From Planoprotostelium fungivorum (taxonomy: Eukaryota; Evosea; Variosea; Cavosteliida; Cavosteliaceae): a stretch of 64,000 nucleotides of DNA. The translations under genes were made by a program, and so were the position numbers. A model generated the notes under the pieces. The model ran no database searches, was not told where the DNA came from, and saw only the letters and a program-made list of their open reading frames with translations. Below are positions 31,913 to 43,584 of the stretch, in pieces; the stretch's first letter is position 1; the number at the start of each line of letters is the position of its first letter. Location of the stretch: positions 1 through 64,000 of the forward strand of contig MDYQ01000147.1 of the NCBI GenBank assembly GCA_003024175.1, in the 5' to 3' direction.

Positions 31913-34900
31913 TTATCTTCCGTTCTTCTTCTCCTTCTCTCTTCCAGTGAACAAGACGTACTTCATTCCTTCGTAATCCACAAATTCTGAACTCGCCCCC
32001 TTTGACCCTGATGGTGCACCAGCGGCAGGGACATCATATATACATTCATCCTGCTTCTCCTCGTGCTTCGTTCTCTCTCCTACTGATCCCAGTGCCGGTC
32101 TGTCCAATACAAAGATCGATGATAAGTTCTGTTTCTCATCAGTCGATGCACGTGATCATCATGCGAGAAGATGGATGTCTCATGCGAAGACAAACGATGT
32201 GATGATGATCGTGACACGCGATGATGCATGTGATGAGACGATGATCACCTTGATGGGTTTCGTAAACAGGCCGCTCCTCTCACAATCTGCGATCATCTCT
32301 TCGATGGTGGGGAAGACAGTATACACTCCGTTCTGCAGCGTGATACCATAACAACCGTCTTCCTGCGTGACGATCTTCGTGTGGGTCGTCCTACCACCAC
32401 CACCGACGTACGACGCTGCGAGGTCGCCTGCAGAGAGTCAATCTACAACGAGCCATCAATCCTCTCACCCGTCTTGCTGAAACGAACCAAGAAAGAGCCG
32501 ATCTCTGAATTTTGCAGTAACTCTTCGGCCTCACGGCTGGTCAGATCTCCTTGGAACCATCTCTCCTTGGCCAACCTACTACCATCAGATTCAAGATCTA
32601 TCTTTCGATCTCACCCGCTCGAATAAGCCTTCTTCAGATAACTCTTGTAGTACTCTACGATCTCGTTGACGTTCTTGAACATCCTCTGTATGCCCCCTAT
32701 CTCTTCGTAGACGGTGCAGCCCATGGGCTGGATGGAGTGTACCAGGATGTGATGGACCGTGGAGGCAGTTCGGAATGCTATGGCGAATGATCCCGGGCGG
32801 GAATTTGAGAAACGGACGAGGAAAGTGCCAGGGTCCTCGCAGAAGAGGAGGAGGTGGGCCTCGCGTGACGAGAGGAAACCTTGGAACCATTGCTACGGGT
32901 GTCAACGTGATGATCGCCTCGATGATCGTCGATGTGCGATGAGGTGATGTGTGATGATGATGCGATCGCTATGACGATCGTGATGATCATCGCGAGGTGA
33001 TCATGATGGTGATGATCGATGGTGATGGTGACGACTCACCTTGCCCATGACCGTACGCAAGTTATCGTAACATTGTTCGATGGGTCCGAATCCCTTCATG
33101 AAATATTCAAATTGCCTCGCCGATACGAATCCACTCTCCGAGTTGTCTGTGAATGTCAATCTACAACGTTGTAGATGAACGGATCACCCAATATATGTCG
33201 GATGACTCTCTCCTCGTTCGTTTGTAGAGCTTGGGGTAGCACTTGATTGAAGCGTTCTAAAAATAGATCCCACTTGACCATCGGATTTTCACCGAATTCT
33301 CTGTTCCAGAATCGATTCGGAATCTCCGAGGAGAGATCTGAACGTCGCGTGAGAAATTTCCAATAAATTTCCGAGAATCTTCTCGTCCTTCACTGAATCT
33401 TCTCACCTTGGTCTCCCTTGCTCTTCTTCTTCTTTGACCTCTTCGGTGATAATCTGTCTCCTTCTTTTGTGTCATAATTGATGCCTTCCATCCTCGTTGT
33501 AATCGTTCCCATACTCTCCTGCCACACCTGCACATCGTTAAGACATCGCATGAGACATCATCCGACACCAAATGCGTGGAATCTTCTGAAAAATTGATGA
33601 AATCTCACCAATCGAACTTGAGATCCAGATTTGAAACAAGGGCTGACGACAGAAGCATATTCATCCAAATGATAAGCATTTCTCAACTTCATGTTCAACT
33701 CGTGAACGCTCAGACTGATGTCTAAAAACTTCCTCCTATCGCCCTTCAGCCCACTCAAAATAGAAAGATTCACCTCAGTCGATTGTGAACGAGATATTTC
33801 ATCAAAACGGGTGGTTCGAGCTGGTTGATCTTCATGTAATAGTGATCTAGCTCTTGCGATAACTTCTGTGCACGGATGTGGTCGGTGTTTTTCATCGAAG
33901 GGTGTGTCACGGTGTTGAGAACGTCTTCGAGTACAGATAGATAGTCTGTGACATCTTCACTATAGGCCGTGGAGACATCCAGTAGGAGGGTGTGGATGTT
34001 CTGGGAACGTCAGAAATTTCGAAGAAAAGAGGAAGAAATTTCACCTCTGCCATGGTAAAGATTGTACCAAGGACGGGTGACTCGTACAACCAATTGCATT
34101 CCGTGATGCCTGGAGAAATTTCGTTATTTTTTCCGGGAAATTTCTTGTAAACTCTCACCTCGGGGTAGAGGGGGTACCCATCTGACGAGAAGTGACTTCT
34201 TCCTCTCTTCTTGTATCCATGGTAATTGGCTATCCTCCTTGTGTCGCCTCGAATTTTCATCGAAATCTACAAATATCATCCACGTTCGATGGTATTTGAT
34301 GGGTGAAACGCAGAAGCTCTGTTCACAAGTCAGTTTCACATTCAAGTTGGTGATGTTTCAAGATGATGAGTGATCGTCTCATGTGATCATCATGCGATCG
34401 CGATCGGATGTCACGATCATGAGGATGAAAGATACGATACACTCACGTCTAACGTGACGGGGTGTGGATACTTGTACGTGATCAACGGAGAGCAGATGCG
34501 ACTGCGCGGCTGAGTGTTGACCGTCTGCATGTTGGACAAGTCACTAAAGTCAAAGATGTGCATGGATGAATCTTGTGTGGCGATGAATAACCATCTCCCT
34601 TTTCGCTGGATGCACGTGATATTCGACGGACTACAACGACGTAAATCTCGATGAAATTTACCAGCTCGACCCACCTCGTGCCGTTGTCGAAGGCCTCGGA
34701 CGTCGAATCGGTGAGTCTCTGCTATTTGAAATTCAAAATTAGAGATGGCGGGAAACTCACCGAAATGGTAGGTCTAGAATTTTCATTGTGATGAAACTCC
34801 CCCATTTTCTCTCCGTCAGATGACCTGCACACGTATGCTACTCCCCTCGAATCCCCTGTTCAGTTTGAATTTTGAATACGAAAAATGGCGGGAAGAAACT

Positions 34901-36740
34901 CACCGATGTACAGAAACATCTGATCCATGAAAATGGTTTCGATGTTGACGCTCAAGTGAAGGACGTCTCGTATCTAGTCGATGGTCACTAAACCCTAAAG
35001 CTTCGCATGTACAATGGGTCCACTCACCTTACTCCCCGCGACGAGATTGTGAATGGTTATCTTCGATGCATGACATATGACCATGATATCTCCGTGATTT
35101 TTCTGAGCGACGATATCTTCTTCCGTCTCTACGCTGTACCCCTTCATCTACAACGCGTCAGGACCGATTTTCATCGAATTTCCATCGTTCACCTCTTCTG
35201 CGCTCGAACCCGGGTTCAAGTTGACGACCTGTCCGCTGTCAGCGATCGAAATCTCCATGAAATCTACCTGAAATCCCTTTCTCCACACCAAAATGAATTG
35301 CATGTCGTTTGTCTGTTCGCATTTCCTCGCGAAGCTTGACAGATGCGCCTCGAACCTGACACGATGAGAAATTTCCAAGAAAAGCGTTACGCTTCACCTG
35401 ATGTCCTCTCCCCCGGGGTGTACGTACTGTTGTAGATCGAATTTTTTGCGCATTTTCGCGTAAGGTTCCGTGGGTACCTCCGATTTCGAGTCCGAATGCT
35501 CTCGGTACTCCACATTTCCCTGAATTGTCAGTCCATCCATCTACAACACTGTAGACGGACTCACCTCGGGGTCCATTTTCATCAGATGCTCCTTGAACGA
35601 GATACCCGATGCATTCTGAATCTTACACCAGTGAACGGAATCTGAGTGAAGGAGGACGATCTGCTCGGTCTTGCTGTGGAAGTACACTTGTCGAATGGCC
35701 TTGATGTTCGTCTCTTCCGTGTAGTCCCAATTGCGGTAGACGCGCGAGTGCTTTCCCTGCACGTTGTAGATCTGGATCGAATTGTCCAAGTGAACCGTGA
35801 GAACGTAGGGGTGTTTCAATTGCTTGTTGCAGACGGGGGAACTGTTATAGACGATGAGGTGGGACGGCGATGCGGCTGGGGAGGTGAGATAGAGTGGAAG
35901 ATGAGAGACGTCACGTGATGGAGGATCCAAGTTGGAGATCATGTAACCGCCGTAATGTTCATATTCGGTGATGAGATATCCTTCTTCTGTGAAAGTCCTT
36001 TGCGTGGATTTATGACTCGTGGAAGGTAACGCGTGAGCCGACGGAAGGGTCACTTTGCTGAATGATTTGAGTCGAATGTTACATATGGACAGATGGATGG
36101 TTTCACTCACTCGAATACTCTCTTACTGTATGAAGGATAATATTTGTCCAACGTCTTCGTCATTTCTGGCTCTAGAGGGAGAGGTTTGATTCTCAAGATG
36201 CATGCTTCTTCGTCTTTGATTTCGGCTCCTCCGTTAACCTCGATGATTCCCAACTTTTGTAAGATCTGATTGCATTAGACTATCATATCGATGGATGTAT
36301 CTCCCACACCTTCGCAATGAACGTCGCCTGCTCTCTTCTCCGAATCTCTGGAGTGTTTCGATGTATCCAGTCGATCAAATGTGACCCTGTAAATCTTCAG
36401 CGGAACGATACCGACCGATATAGATCGAATGTGACATAAAATGGACCCTTTCGATTCAGATATGACACAGACCTTGAACTGTCTTCCTCCCGAAACCAAA
36501 GAGCTTCGATCTCGTCTCTAATCCATCTGGAGGTTCTTTGATCATTCGATTGTAGACTCGAGTCAACCATTCAGTGGTCATATAGTCCTCTCGAAACTGG
36601 CTCATGTTCCTCCTCTTTGGCCCGAGATGAGATGATGCTCCGGTTCCTCTTGTCACAAACAAATTTGACGTTGGTCGGGGTTGTGTCGTTGTGTTCGTTG
36701 TTTTCACACAAACAGCTAATATTATTCCACTCCCTTCCAA
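31913..36740 (-). CDS. DEP domain, beta-propeller and tandem SH2 protein
   Basis: Many exons with introns of about 40-150 nt. Near the N-terminus a DEP domain reads KLFGFGRKTVQG, SHLIDWIHRNTPEI, EILQKLGIIEV. Long beta-rich exons follow (YVLTVHLDNSIQIYNV, IVLLHSDSVHWCKIQ, WLFIATQDSSMHIFDFSD) that look like a WD40/CNH-type propeller. Helical exons then lead to an EF-hand-like linker, SGFVSARQFEYFMKGFGPIE, and two SH2 domains: WFQGFLSSREAHLLL with TFLVRFSNSRPGSF, and WFQGDLTSREAEELL with SFLVRFSKTG; both keep the phosphotyrosine-binding Arg. The tail has ECIYDVPAAG, a YxxP site of the kind bound by Crk-type SH2 domains when phosphorylated. No enzyme domain was seen, so it is probably an adaptor. 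The start at 36740 is the first ATG of the frame; MSQFREDY downstream is an alternative. Confidence 0.75.
32194..32250. repeat. Intron filled with GATGATG/ATCATC/CGATG words
   Basis: This part of the last intron of the tandem-SH2 gene is built almost only from GATGATG, GATCGTGAC and CGATGATG words on the plus strand, self-complementary in part. Similar arrays fill other introns, for example 32936-33042 in the same gene. Confidence 0.6.
33159..33176. repeat. 18-bp perfect palindrome inside an intron
   Basis: ATCTACAACGTTGTAGAT is its own reverse complement. It lies within a 41-nt intron (GTGATCCGTTC...TTCACAG on the minus strand) of the tandem-SH2 gene. It joins head to head the two orientations of the recurrent ATCTACAAC word. 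Confidence 0.8.
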
Positions 36741-36782
36741 TACTCTCTACCTCTAATCCAGCTCGAGTTTAGGACACTGTCG

Positions 36783-37095
36783 ATGTCTCTGACTATCACT
36801 ACAGCTGGCTGGAGGCACCGACAGACAACTTCTGGGAGGCTTCTGACATTTCCCGATCAAAGTAATTTCGCGAAAACGGTCAACCCGCAGCCTCTCTTCT
36901 TCTCCCTCTTTCAAGAAGAGGGGCTCCCTTCTGATATTCTTATCACTGTTGAAGACATCCTGCGGTGGTGTGACCTTGTGGGGTGGACATAAGAATCTGA
37001 CAGTAGAGCCGACTGATTTTCCTCTTTCCTTTCGCGCATCAGGGACAACGGTTCTGCGCTGCATTTTTGTCCACCACCAGATTTCAGCCGAATAG
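36783..37095 (+). CDS. Weak ORF pair, possibly a remnant
   Basis: ATG 36783 opens 69 codons with protein-like sequence (NPQPLFFSLFQEEGLP, DILITVEDILRWCDL). A second frame continues at once with NLTVEPTDFPLSF and VLRCIFVHHQISAE to a TAG at 37093-37095. A 16-nt gap would link them in phase, too short for an intron here. The minus strand also has an open frame with LYLKLLHPDKD, which recalls a J-domain HPD motif. Neither reading is secure. Confidence 0.22.
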
Positions 37096-37254
37096 TCATA
37101 GGCCCTGCATCCCCGTAGGGAATCTTTATCTGGGTGGAGAAGCTTAAGGTATAGCTGTCGTCTCACGACAAATCGCTATGTCTTTCACAACCTACCCTCT
37201 CTCGTAATCACAAACGGATGCAAAGGAAGAGGTCATAAGAGTACAAGCAGTCTT

Positions 37255-38705
37255 TTATCTGGTGTACCATCTGAGAGAGTTGATGAGCCAGTAAGACTCT
37301 GAGAAGGCAGATGGGTTATCCCTGACGTAAGAGACACAATCGCCTCCGCACTGCTGGTTGAAGACGGCTCCGGCCCAATCTCCACAGAAGGTGATCTGAT
37401 GATGGAGTCAGCATCATGAAAAGGAAGGAGGTGAAGACTCACGTCGAAGACAATCTTGTGGCCTTGGAAGTGGTTGTTGGGGCAGGCACCTCCCAGCTCG
37501 AAATCGGCATCGGGCTGCGAACACTCATCAGACGATCTCTTTACGATGATGATGATCGTGATGATGATCATCGTAATGGTCGTGTCTATGAACTCACTTG
37601 TCCCCAGCTGCACGGGTTGGGGCTACCAGACAGAACATCAGCTGGAATGGCATTTCTTGGGAAGATCCAGACACGGATGGTGTTATCAGTTCTCTCCATG
37701 GCGTAGACACCTGCGCTCGTCAACCCGATTTCTCATGGCACGATGAGACGTCACCTCCTCCATTGTTGTTGAAGTTGTCTCCGTACGTGTTAGGCTTGGT
37801 AGACATGACACCACAGCCAGCGTTACCCGTGGCAGCTGCATGCGATCAGTCACCGATGTGGCTTTCATCATGGCGATGACTCACCGACATCACAGTTACC
37901 CTGGATGGTTCTTCCGCTCTGCCACTGTCCGCCCATGCTGCATCCACCGTTGGTGTGGAGAGTCATCTGGTTGGTATCTCCTCGATTGACTCCCTCGATG
38001 ATGTCGATCTTGGAATTCGTCAACATGGGCATGCCGGGTCATCCTCTTCACCTCTCCGTTGTTGGGCCAGTTGTCACCGACAGTCCAGAAGGCGGGCCAG
38101 GTTCCACAGACACTTCCTGGCATGTGAGCCAGGTCGAGGATCAACATTCCATTTCCAAAGTACTCCTTGGATTCCCATCGAACGGCGGGTCTTCCGTTGG
38201 GGGCAACGTTGTTGTGATCGACTCCCATGTAGACGTGTCCATTTCCATTATCGGCGCTGATAAGACCTGTGTTCTGGGCGGTGGCTCTATCGACGAATTG
38301 GACGAAGCCGTGAGTTGGATCTCCACCGGTGAAGAAGTTAAACTACATCGGTTTTAGAGGATGAACATATGCTGAGGTTTGATGAAATGTTAGTCACCTG
38401 ATCTACCAGATTCCATCCGGACCACAACTGTTGATTACCGTAGGGGCAAAAGTTGTCGTTGTTGTTGTTGTTGTTGCCGTTGTTGTTGTTGCCGTTGTTA
38501 TTGTTGTTGTTGTCATTTCCACAGAACTGCTTCTGGGTGAGGACACCGTTGACGCAGCAGTAGAGATCATCTACATCCGATCAGATCCACATAAATGTCT
38601 AAATCTCCCACCCGTATAACAAGCTCCCGCACAATCGTGAAGGAACGAGGGGCAGCCGGCGATAACAGCCGCAACGCAGAGAGCCAAGATGAGAAGAGAC
38701 TTCAT
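37255..38705 (-). CDS. Secreted GH16 beta-glucanase-like glycoside hydrolase
   Basis: The start MKSLLILALCVAAVIAGCP is a signal peptide, followed by a short Cys-containing segment and then a long Asn-Gly linker (poly-Asn encoded around 38440-38520). The catalytic domain has HGFVQFVDRATAQNTGLI, VYMGVDHNNV, FGNGMLILDLAHMPG and TWPAFWTVG. The active-site motif is EIDIIEG, formed across an intron, fitting the GH16 E-x-D-x-x-E nucleophile and acid/base. MTLHTNGGCSMGGQW and IRVWIFPRNAIP follow, and the enzyme ends at LINSLRWYTR. It is most like fungal endo-1,3(4)-beta-glucanases and would cut beta-glucans of prey walls or the amoeba's own cyst wall. About eight exons. Confidence 0.9.
38440..38520. 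repeat. GTT/AAC trinucleotide run coding poly-Asn
   Basis: On the plus strand GTTGTTGTT runs interrupted by GCC alternate; read on the minus strand they encode blocks of Asn separated by Gly or Asp in the linker of the GH16 enzyme. A likely slippage-expanded microsatellite. Confidence 0.85.
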
Positions 38706-39204
38706 CTTCTGAAAGGTGGTGCCTTCGTTGAGTCGGCGAGAGAATAACGGATCGTGGCAGTAGAGGACACGTATCGGGCTTGTCAACGACCTTTCGATCG
38801 TCTTTCGGGCGACAAACGGGTAGAACATTCCGCTTGTCCGTCAAATTATTACTCAAAATTGCTCTCTAAGGTAAGGAGGAGGATGGAGAAGGAGTCAGCC
38901 GTGGTTTTAGAGGAGTCGATCGATGGCATAGCGATTTAGACTGTCGATGTTGTTTCGACGTGACATCCGGCGTTTGAAATCGACCAGGTGAACATGAGGT
39001 CTTATCAGTTCAAATCTACGGTATGTATACACTGCAGAGCGTGGTTGTCATCACAAATAGAAACAACATCCTCTTTTCAGTTTATCATCTCTCTATGTCC
39101 ATTGTTCTCCTCAGACGCTCCAAACGCCTCATGAGAACCATTCTACCACGCCATCTTGGCCACCAACCTGCGTCTCCCGTCAACACACAAGTAACACCTC
39201 CATC
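38706..39204. other. Spacer without a supportable gene
   Basis: This region holds the promoter side of the GH16 gene and the 3' flank of the ATPase. Small frames on both strands lack any support. Confidence 0.45.
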
Positions 39205-42200
39205 TCACTTGTTTCTCCTGGCGGCCAACTTCCTCAAGTCATCTAAGACGATGATGGTGACGGCGAAGGTGATGGGAACCAGCCAGAACCAGAAAGGAAT
39301 GATTCTCGTGTTGAAGATGGAATTGAAGAAGGGAACGTGAACGACAACGATGGCAAGCAACAGCGACACGAAAGAGTTTGTAAAGAGGAAGATGTTCCTC
39401 GCTTCCTTTTTCCAGGGCAAGTGCTGCAGGAAAGACATCCTTCTCGTCCTCAGGGCAAAGAGGTTGCCAAACTGCGTGATGACCAGCGTGACAAAGTAGA
39501 CACACTGTGAAGTGTAGTTGAAATCGTTCAACTCCGCCTGCGTGTACCCCTGCCCAACTTTAAAACCAAATAAAATCGACTTCTCACCTTGTAACCGTCG
39601 GTGTAACGATCGAAAGCTAAGAATAGATCACCCGGTGTCATTCCAGCGTACTTGTAATAGTAGACAAAGTACATGAGAAAAGCAAAGAAGGACTCGATCA
39701 TCCCAGTGAAGAGGTAAGCGTGGAAGAAGAGCTGCCAGCCCACGAGACCCTGTTTCTTTGGATCTCGAGGTCTCCTCTTCATGAGGCCACGCTCGGGTTG
39801 TTCTTGAACGAGGGCGAGGGAGGCGACGGGGTCGGTGAAGACACAGATCCAGATGCAGAGGAAGGCGCTGAGAGGTAAGGGTAGGCCGAGGAAGACGTTA
39901 GATAAGATGGGGAGGAGCTCAGACCAACTGCCGGCGGGTAAGAGGTATAAGATGACCTGTAGTCGTTTCAGTTCTCTCCTCTCTTTCTCTTCTGTTTCGG
40001 ATGGAAGATATCTTGATGATATGATTTTTTTGAAAGTTGGCTTTTCGATAGAAGAAATTGTTTCTATTTTTTAAAAAGTTTTTCATCTCGACCACATTCG
40101 AATTTGTGGGTGAGAAAATGTTTTACGAAGAAAGAATCTCACCTTCTTCAAGTTGTCAAAGACCAATCGACCGTACAGTATACCGATTGTAATCGATGAG
40201 AACTTAGAATCTACCAAGATGATGTCGGCGGCTTCCCTGGCCACAGCCGATCCCGATCCGATGGCAACCCCGATGTCCGCTTGCTTCAGAGCCGGTGCGT
40301 CGTTCACACCGTCGCCCGTGACCGCCACGATCTTCCTGTCTACAATGAGCCGAGATGTTTTCCCGCCATTTTTCTCACCCGATGCGTTGGTATTCCTTGA
40401 CGATTCTCAACTTTTGTTCGGGTGAAGTTCTGGCGAAGACGATCTGTCTGTGGGACAGGACGGTGTCCCATTTGTCAATCGTCAGCTTCGGAATGTCGGG
40501 ACCCCGAACAATGATGGCTTGGTCTACGTCTGCTCTGTATCAGATCACAGACAAATTGTCCGATCGGAATTCCGAGTTTTGTCGGAGTTCGGATCAATTC
40601 TCGTGCGGCTCACCCTTGTAGCGATCGCTTCCGTCATCTTCCTCGGGTACGTACACCGTCACCGTGTCCGACGTAATCATTCCGATCTTCTTCGCTATGG
40701 CGGCGGCAGTCGTGGGATGATCACCGGTGATCATGACAACGTCTATGCCAGCCTCCTTGCAGGTCGTGATCGTGTCAGGTACTTCTTCTTTGGGGGGATC
40801 AATGAGAGTGACCAGACCGATGAAACACATGGAATCTAGCGGAAAATTCATCTCGTTCGTATCGAATTCTACGGGTTCTTCTTCGGTCGCTGATGGAAGT
40901 GAGTGTGACGATCGCAGATGATTCGCGAGTTCGCATGTGATGCGATCGATCGTGCGTCGTCATGATGATGATGCTGATGAAGAAGAGGATGAAGGTGATG
41001 ACAAAGTTGATGATGACGGTGGTGGACTCACCTAATTCTCTCCTGCAGACGGCCAGTACCCTCTCTCCCTCTCTGCTGTACATCTCTTGCCTCTCCAATA
41101 CTTCTCTGAGTACTTCCTCGTTCAACTCTCTCACTTGTCCGTTCTATTCACAATTGAGCCGACATCGTTCACATTCGAATTTTCTCACCATCATGAACGT
41201 CGAGCATTTCTCCAAGATGATTTCTGGTGCACCCTTCATGTGAATCGTCGCCTTGCATCCCTCTCTACTTCCTCTCGTAACGGCAACAGACCACTTGTTT
41301 GTAGAATTGAACGGAATTTCGGCGATCTGAACGGGTCATCAGTTCGTCCGTCTACAACGAGCCCCTTCACCTGGGGGTTAGAAGTTCGGACTTCCGATCT
41401 GGGGTCATATTTGGATGCCATGGCCAGCATGGCTGAATCAGATGCATCACCACACTGGATCTTCCTCTCTTCCACTCTCAATTCTGCCGTCTCGTGCGAC
41501 CATTTGGCGCGATTGCACAGGAGCATGCCTTCTAATAGCTTCTGGAAGGTGATGTCTCTGTCGTTGAAGAGCTTCATGGTGCCTTCGATGCCTTCGATGT
41601 GGTTCTCTCCATTGACGAAGACGTTGTAGACTGTCATCTTGTTCTGAGTCAGCGTTCCCGTCTTATCACTGCACAGGACGTTGACTGATCCCAACGTCTC
41701 CACAGTGGATAACACCTATTCCTTCTCTTAATCTCTCACCGAAATAAAATCTTGGCCTTTTTTTCGAAGATGATTTCTCTGAGATGAAATTGTCACCTTG
41801 ACTAAGACTTGATGCCTTGCCATTCTCTTTGCTATGATGGTGAGGGTGAGAGTGACGGCGACAGGTAGTCCATCAGGAAGAAAGGCAACGATGGCAGCGA
41901 TGATGTTCACGATGATGGCCGACCTGACCCGGTGAGTCTTGTGTCTGTGTGAATCGATTGTCTTACCAAGACAAGAAAGTTGGGTGATCTCTCCTCAGCC
42001 AACCCAACCAAACGAAGAAGATAGTGAAGCCCGTGAACAATGCCAGACTCGTGATGACGATGACCAATCTGATGGGGCGACGATCAGATCGAGATGAGAA
42101 GAGTCTCTCACTTGTTGATCTCCTTCTTAAGAGTAGAAGAGCCAGTATCGACGGAAGCCATGGAGCTGATGTGTCCCATGACAGTGTGCTGACCGGTTAG

Positions 42201-43152
42201 AAAGACGACACCGGTGGCGTGGCCTTCTACAACGAAGGTGCCCATGAATACGACGTTCTTCGTTTCCATAAAATTGTCCGAAGTCTTTCTGTTCAATATC
42301 GATCAGCCTTCATTGGACGTGTGATGATGCATGATGGAGGATGGTCCTCACCCCTCTGTGCAGCGGACTGGCTCGACTTCTCCTGTGAGTGCAGAGTTGT
42401 CGACCTTTAAACCTTCCACGGTTAAGAGTCGGATGTCTGCGGGAACTCTCTCTCCCATGGATAGAGACACTACATCGCCGATGACGAGTTCTTTCGAAGA
42501 GACTTGCATCTGGACTCCCCCACGGACTACGTTAGCCAAGGGAGGTAAGATGCGGCTGATGCTCTTCATGACGGCGTTCGAAGAGTACTCTTGGTAGATA
42601 CTGAAAAGTGCCTGAATGAGATTGAGTGATGTGAACGGAGGGAGATGAGAAGGATAGACGGACTTGTATGAAGATGACGATCCATAAAAGGACGGCGAGA
42701 CCAATGTTGGTTGGATCAGGATTAGGTTCCCCGAGTGGCTTCCAGCTGATCATGGCCAGGATGGAGGCGGGCCACATGATGGCGGCAAATCCTCCGAAGA
42801 AATATTCGATGATACGAAGGATCTGTTTGGTGGACGATACACCTCTGATCTCGTTGGATCCATATTGATTGAATCGTTGACTAGCAATTTCCGTGGTGAG
42901 TCCTTCAGACAGATCGGTCTCGAGAGATCTTTCTAATTCTTCTCCATCCAAAATGTGAATGTCTTCTCCCTCCCATCTGTCTTCTTTGGGTGAATCGCCA
43001 TCACCCGACGGGGAGGATTTTCTCGTTGATAGTCTATCGCTGATCTGATGTAATCTCGTCTTGAAGCCGACTGATAGTCGGCTGGTGGCCTGCAGCTCCG
43101 GAGATTCTTGACTAACGGAAGCTCCTTGGAAGGTGACAAGCTCTTCCATCAT
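39205..43152 (-). CDS. P-type cation ATPase related to Na,K-ATPase alpha (type IIC-like)
   Basis: The start [12 protein letters not shown] gives a long cytoplasmic head, then [18 protein letters not shown]. The actuator domain follows ([10 protein letters not shown], the TGE loop), then the phosphorylation site [13 protein letters not shown], the nucleotide-domain [11 protein letters not shown] (a Na,K-ATPase-type motif), [25 protein letters not shown] and [18 protein letters not shown]. The C-terminal membrane region has [32 protein letters not shown] and [12 protein letters not shown], ending at RKLAARRNK. Membrane segment 4 reads [12 protein letters not shown], with Asp where Na,K- and Ca-ATPases have Glu. 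Segment 6 reads ICVFTDPV, lacking the first Asp of D-x-x-x-D. So the transport core is intact but the ion specificity may differ. About fifteen exons. Confidence 0.9.
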
Positions 43153-43584
43153 GGTGCTCTGTTTCAGAAATGACTTTCCCGCGTAGACCGGCAGAAATGA
43201 GCGCCAAGATATCACGTTCGTAGAAACGGGGTGAATGTCATCCGTCTCATGACTTCTGGATTAAATAAAGGAAGCACCTTCTCTCAGTTTTTAACCTTGA
43301 ATCGTGTGCCTCTCACGATCATCCTCCACGACACGTTGGATATGCGTAGTGCATTGACGACGGATTCTATGGTGGTGGATCGCAATGACCATCCAGCGAA
43401 CTTCGATTCATCATCAAACACTCTTTGTAGCACTCCTCCACTGTCACACATCCTCTATAACCACATATCGGCTCTTCACAATCCGCCAGGCTCTTTATCT
43501 TCCCACCATTCTTGTTCACCACATATTCACACTTTTCACCGACATTTCCACCTCTTCTCTCGTCCCTCCCTACCTCACGTCAAC

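Noticed and set aside
36753-37166. Minus-strand ORF with LHPDKD, reminiscent of a J-domain
   Set aside because: Only the HPD-like word matches; flanking helices of a J-domain are not seen, and the plus strand has an equally good reading.
39023-39340. Plus-strand ORF near the ATPase end
   Set aside because: Mostly opposite the last ATPase exon; Met/Lys-rich shadow.
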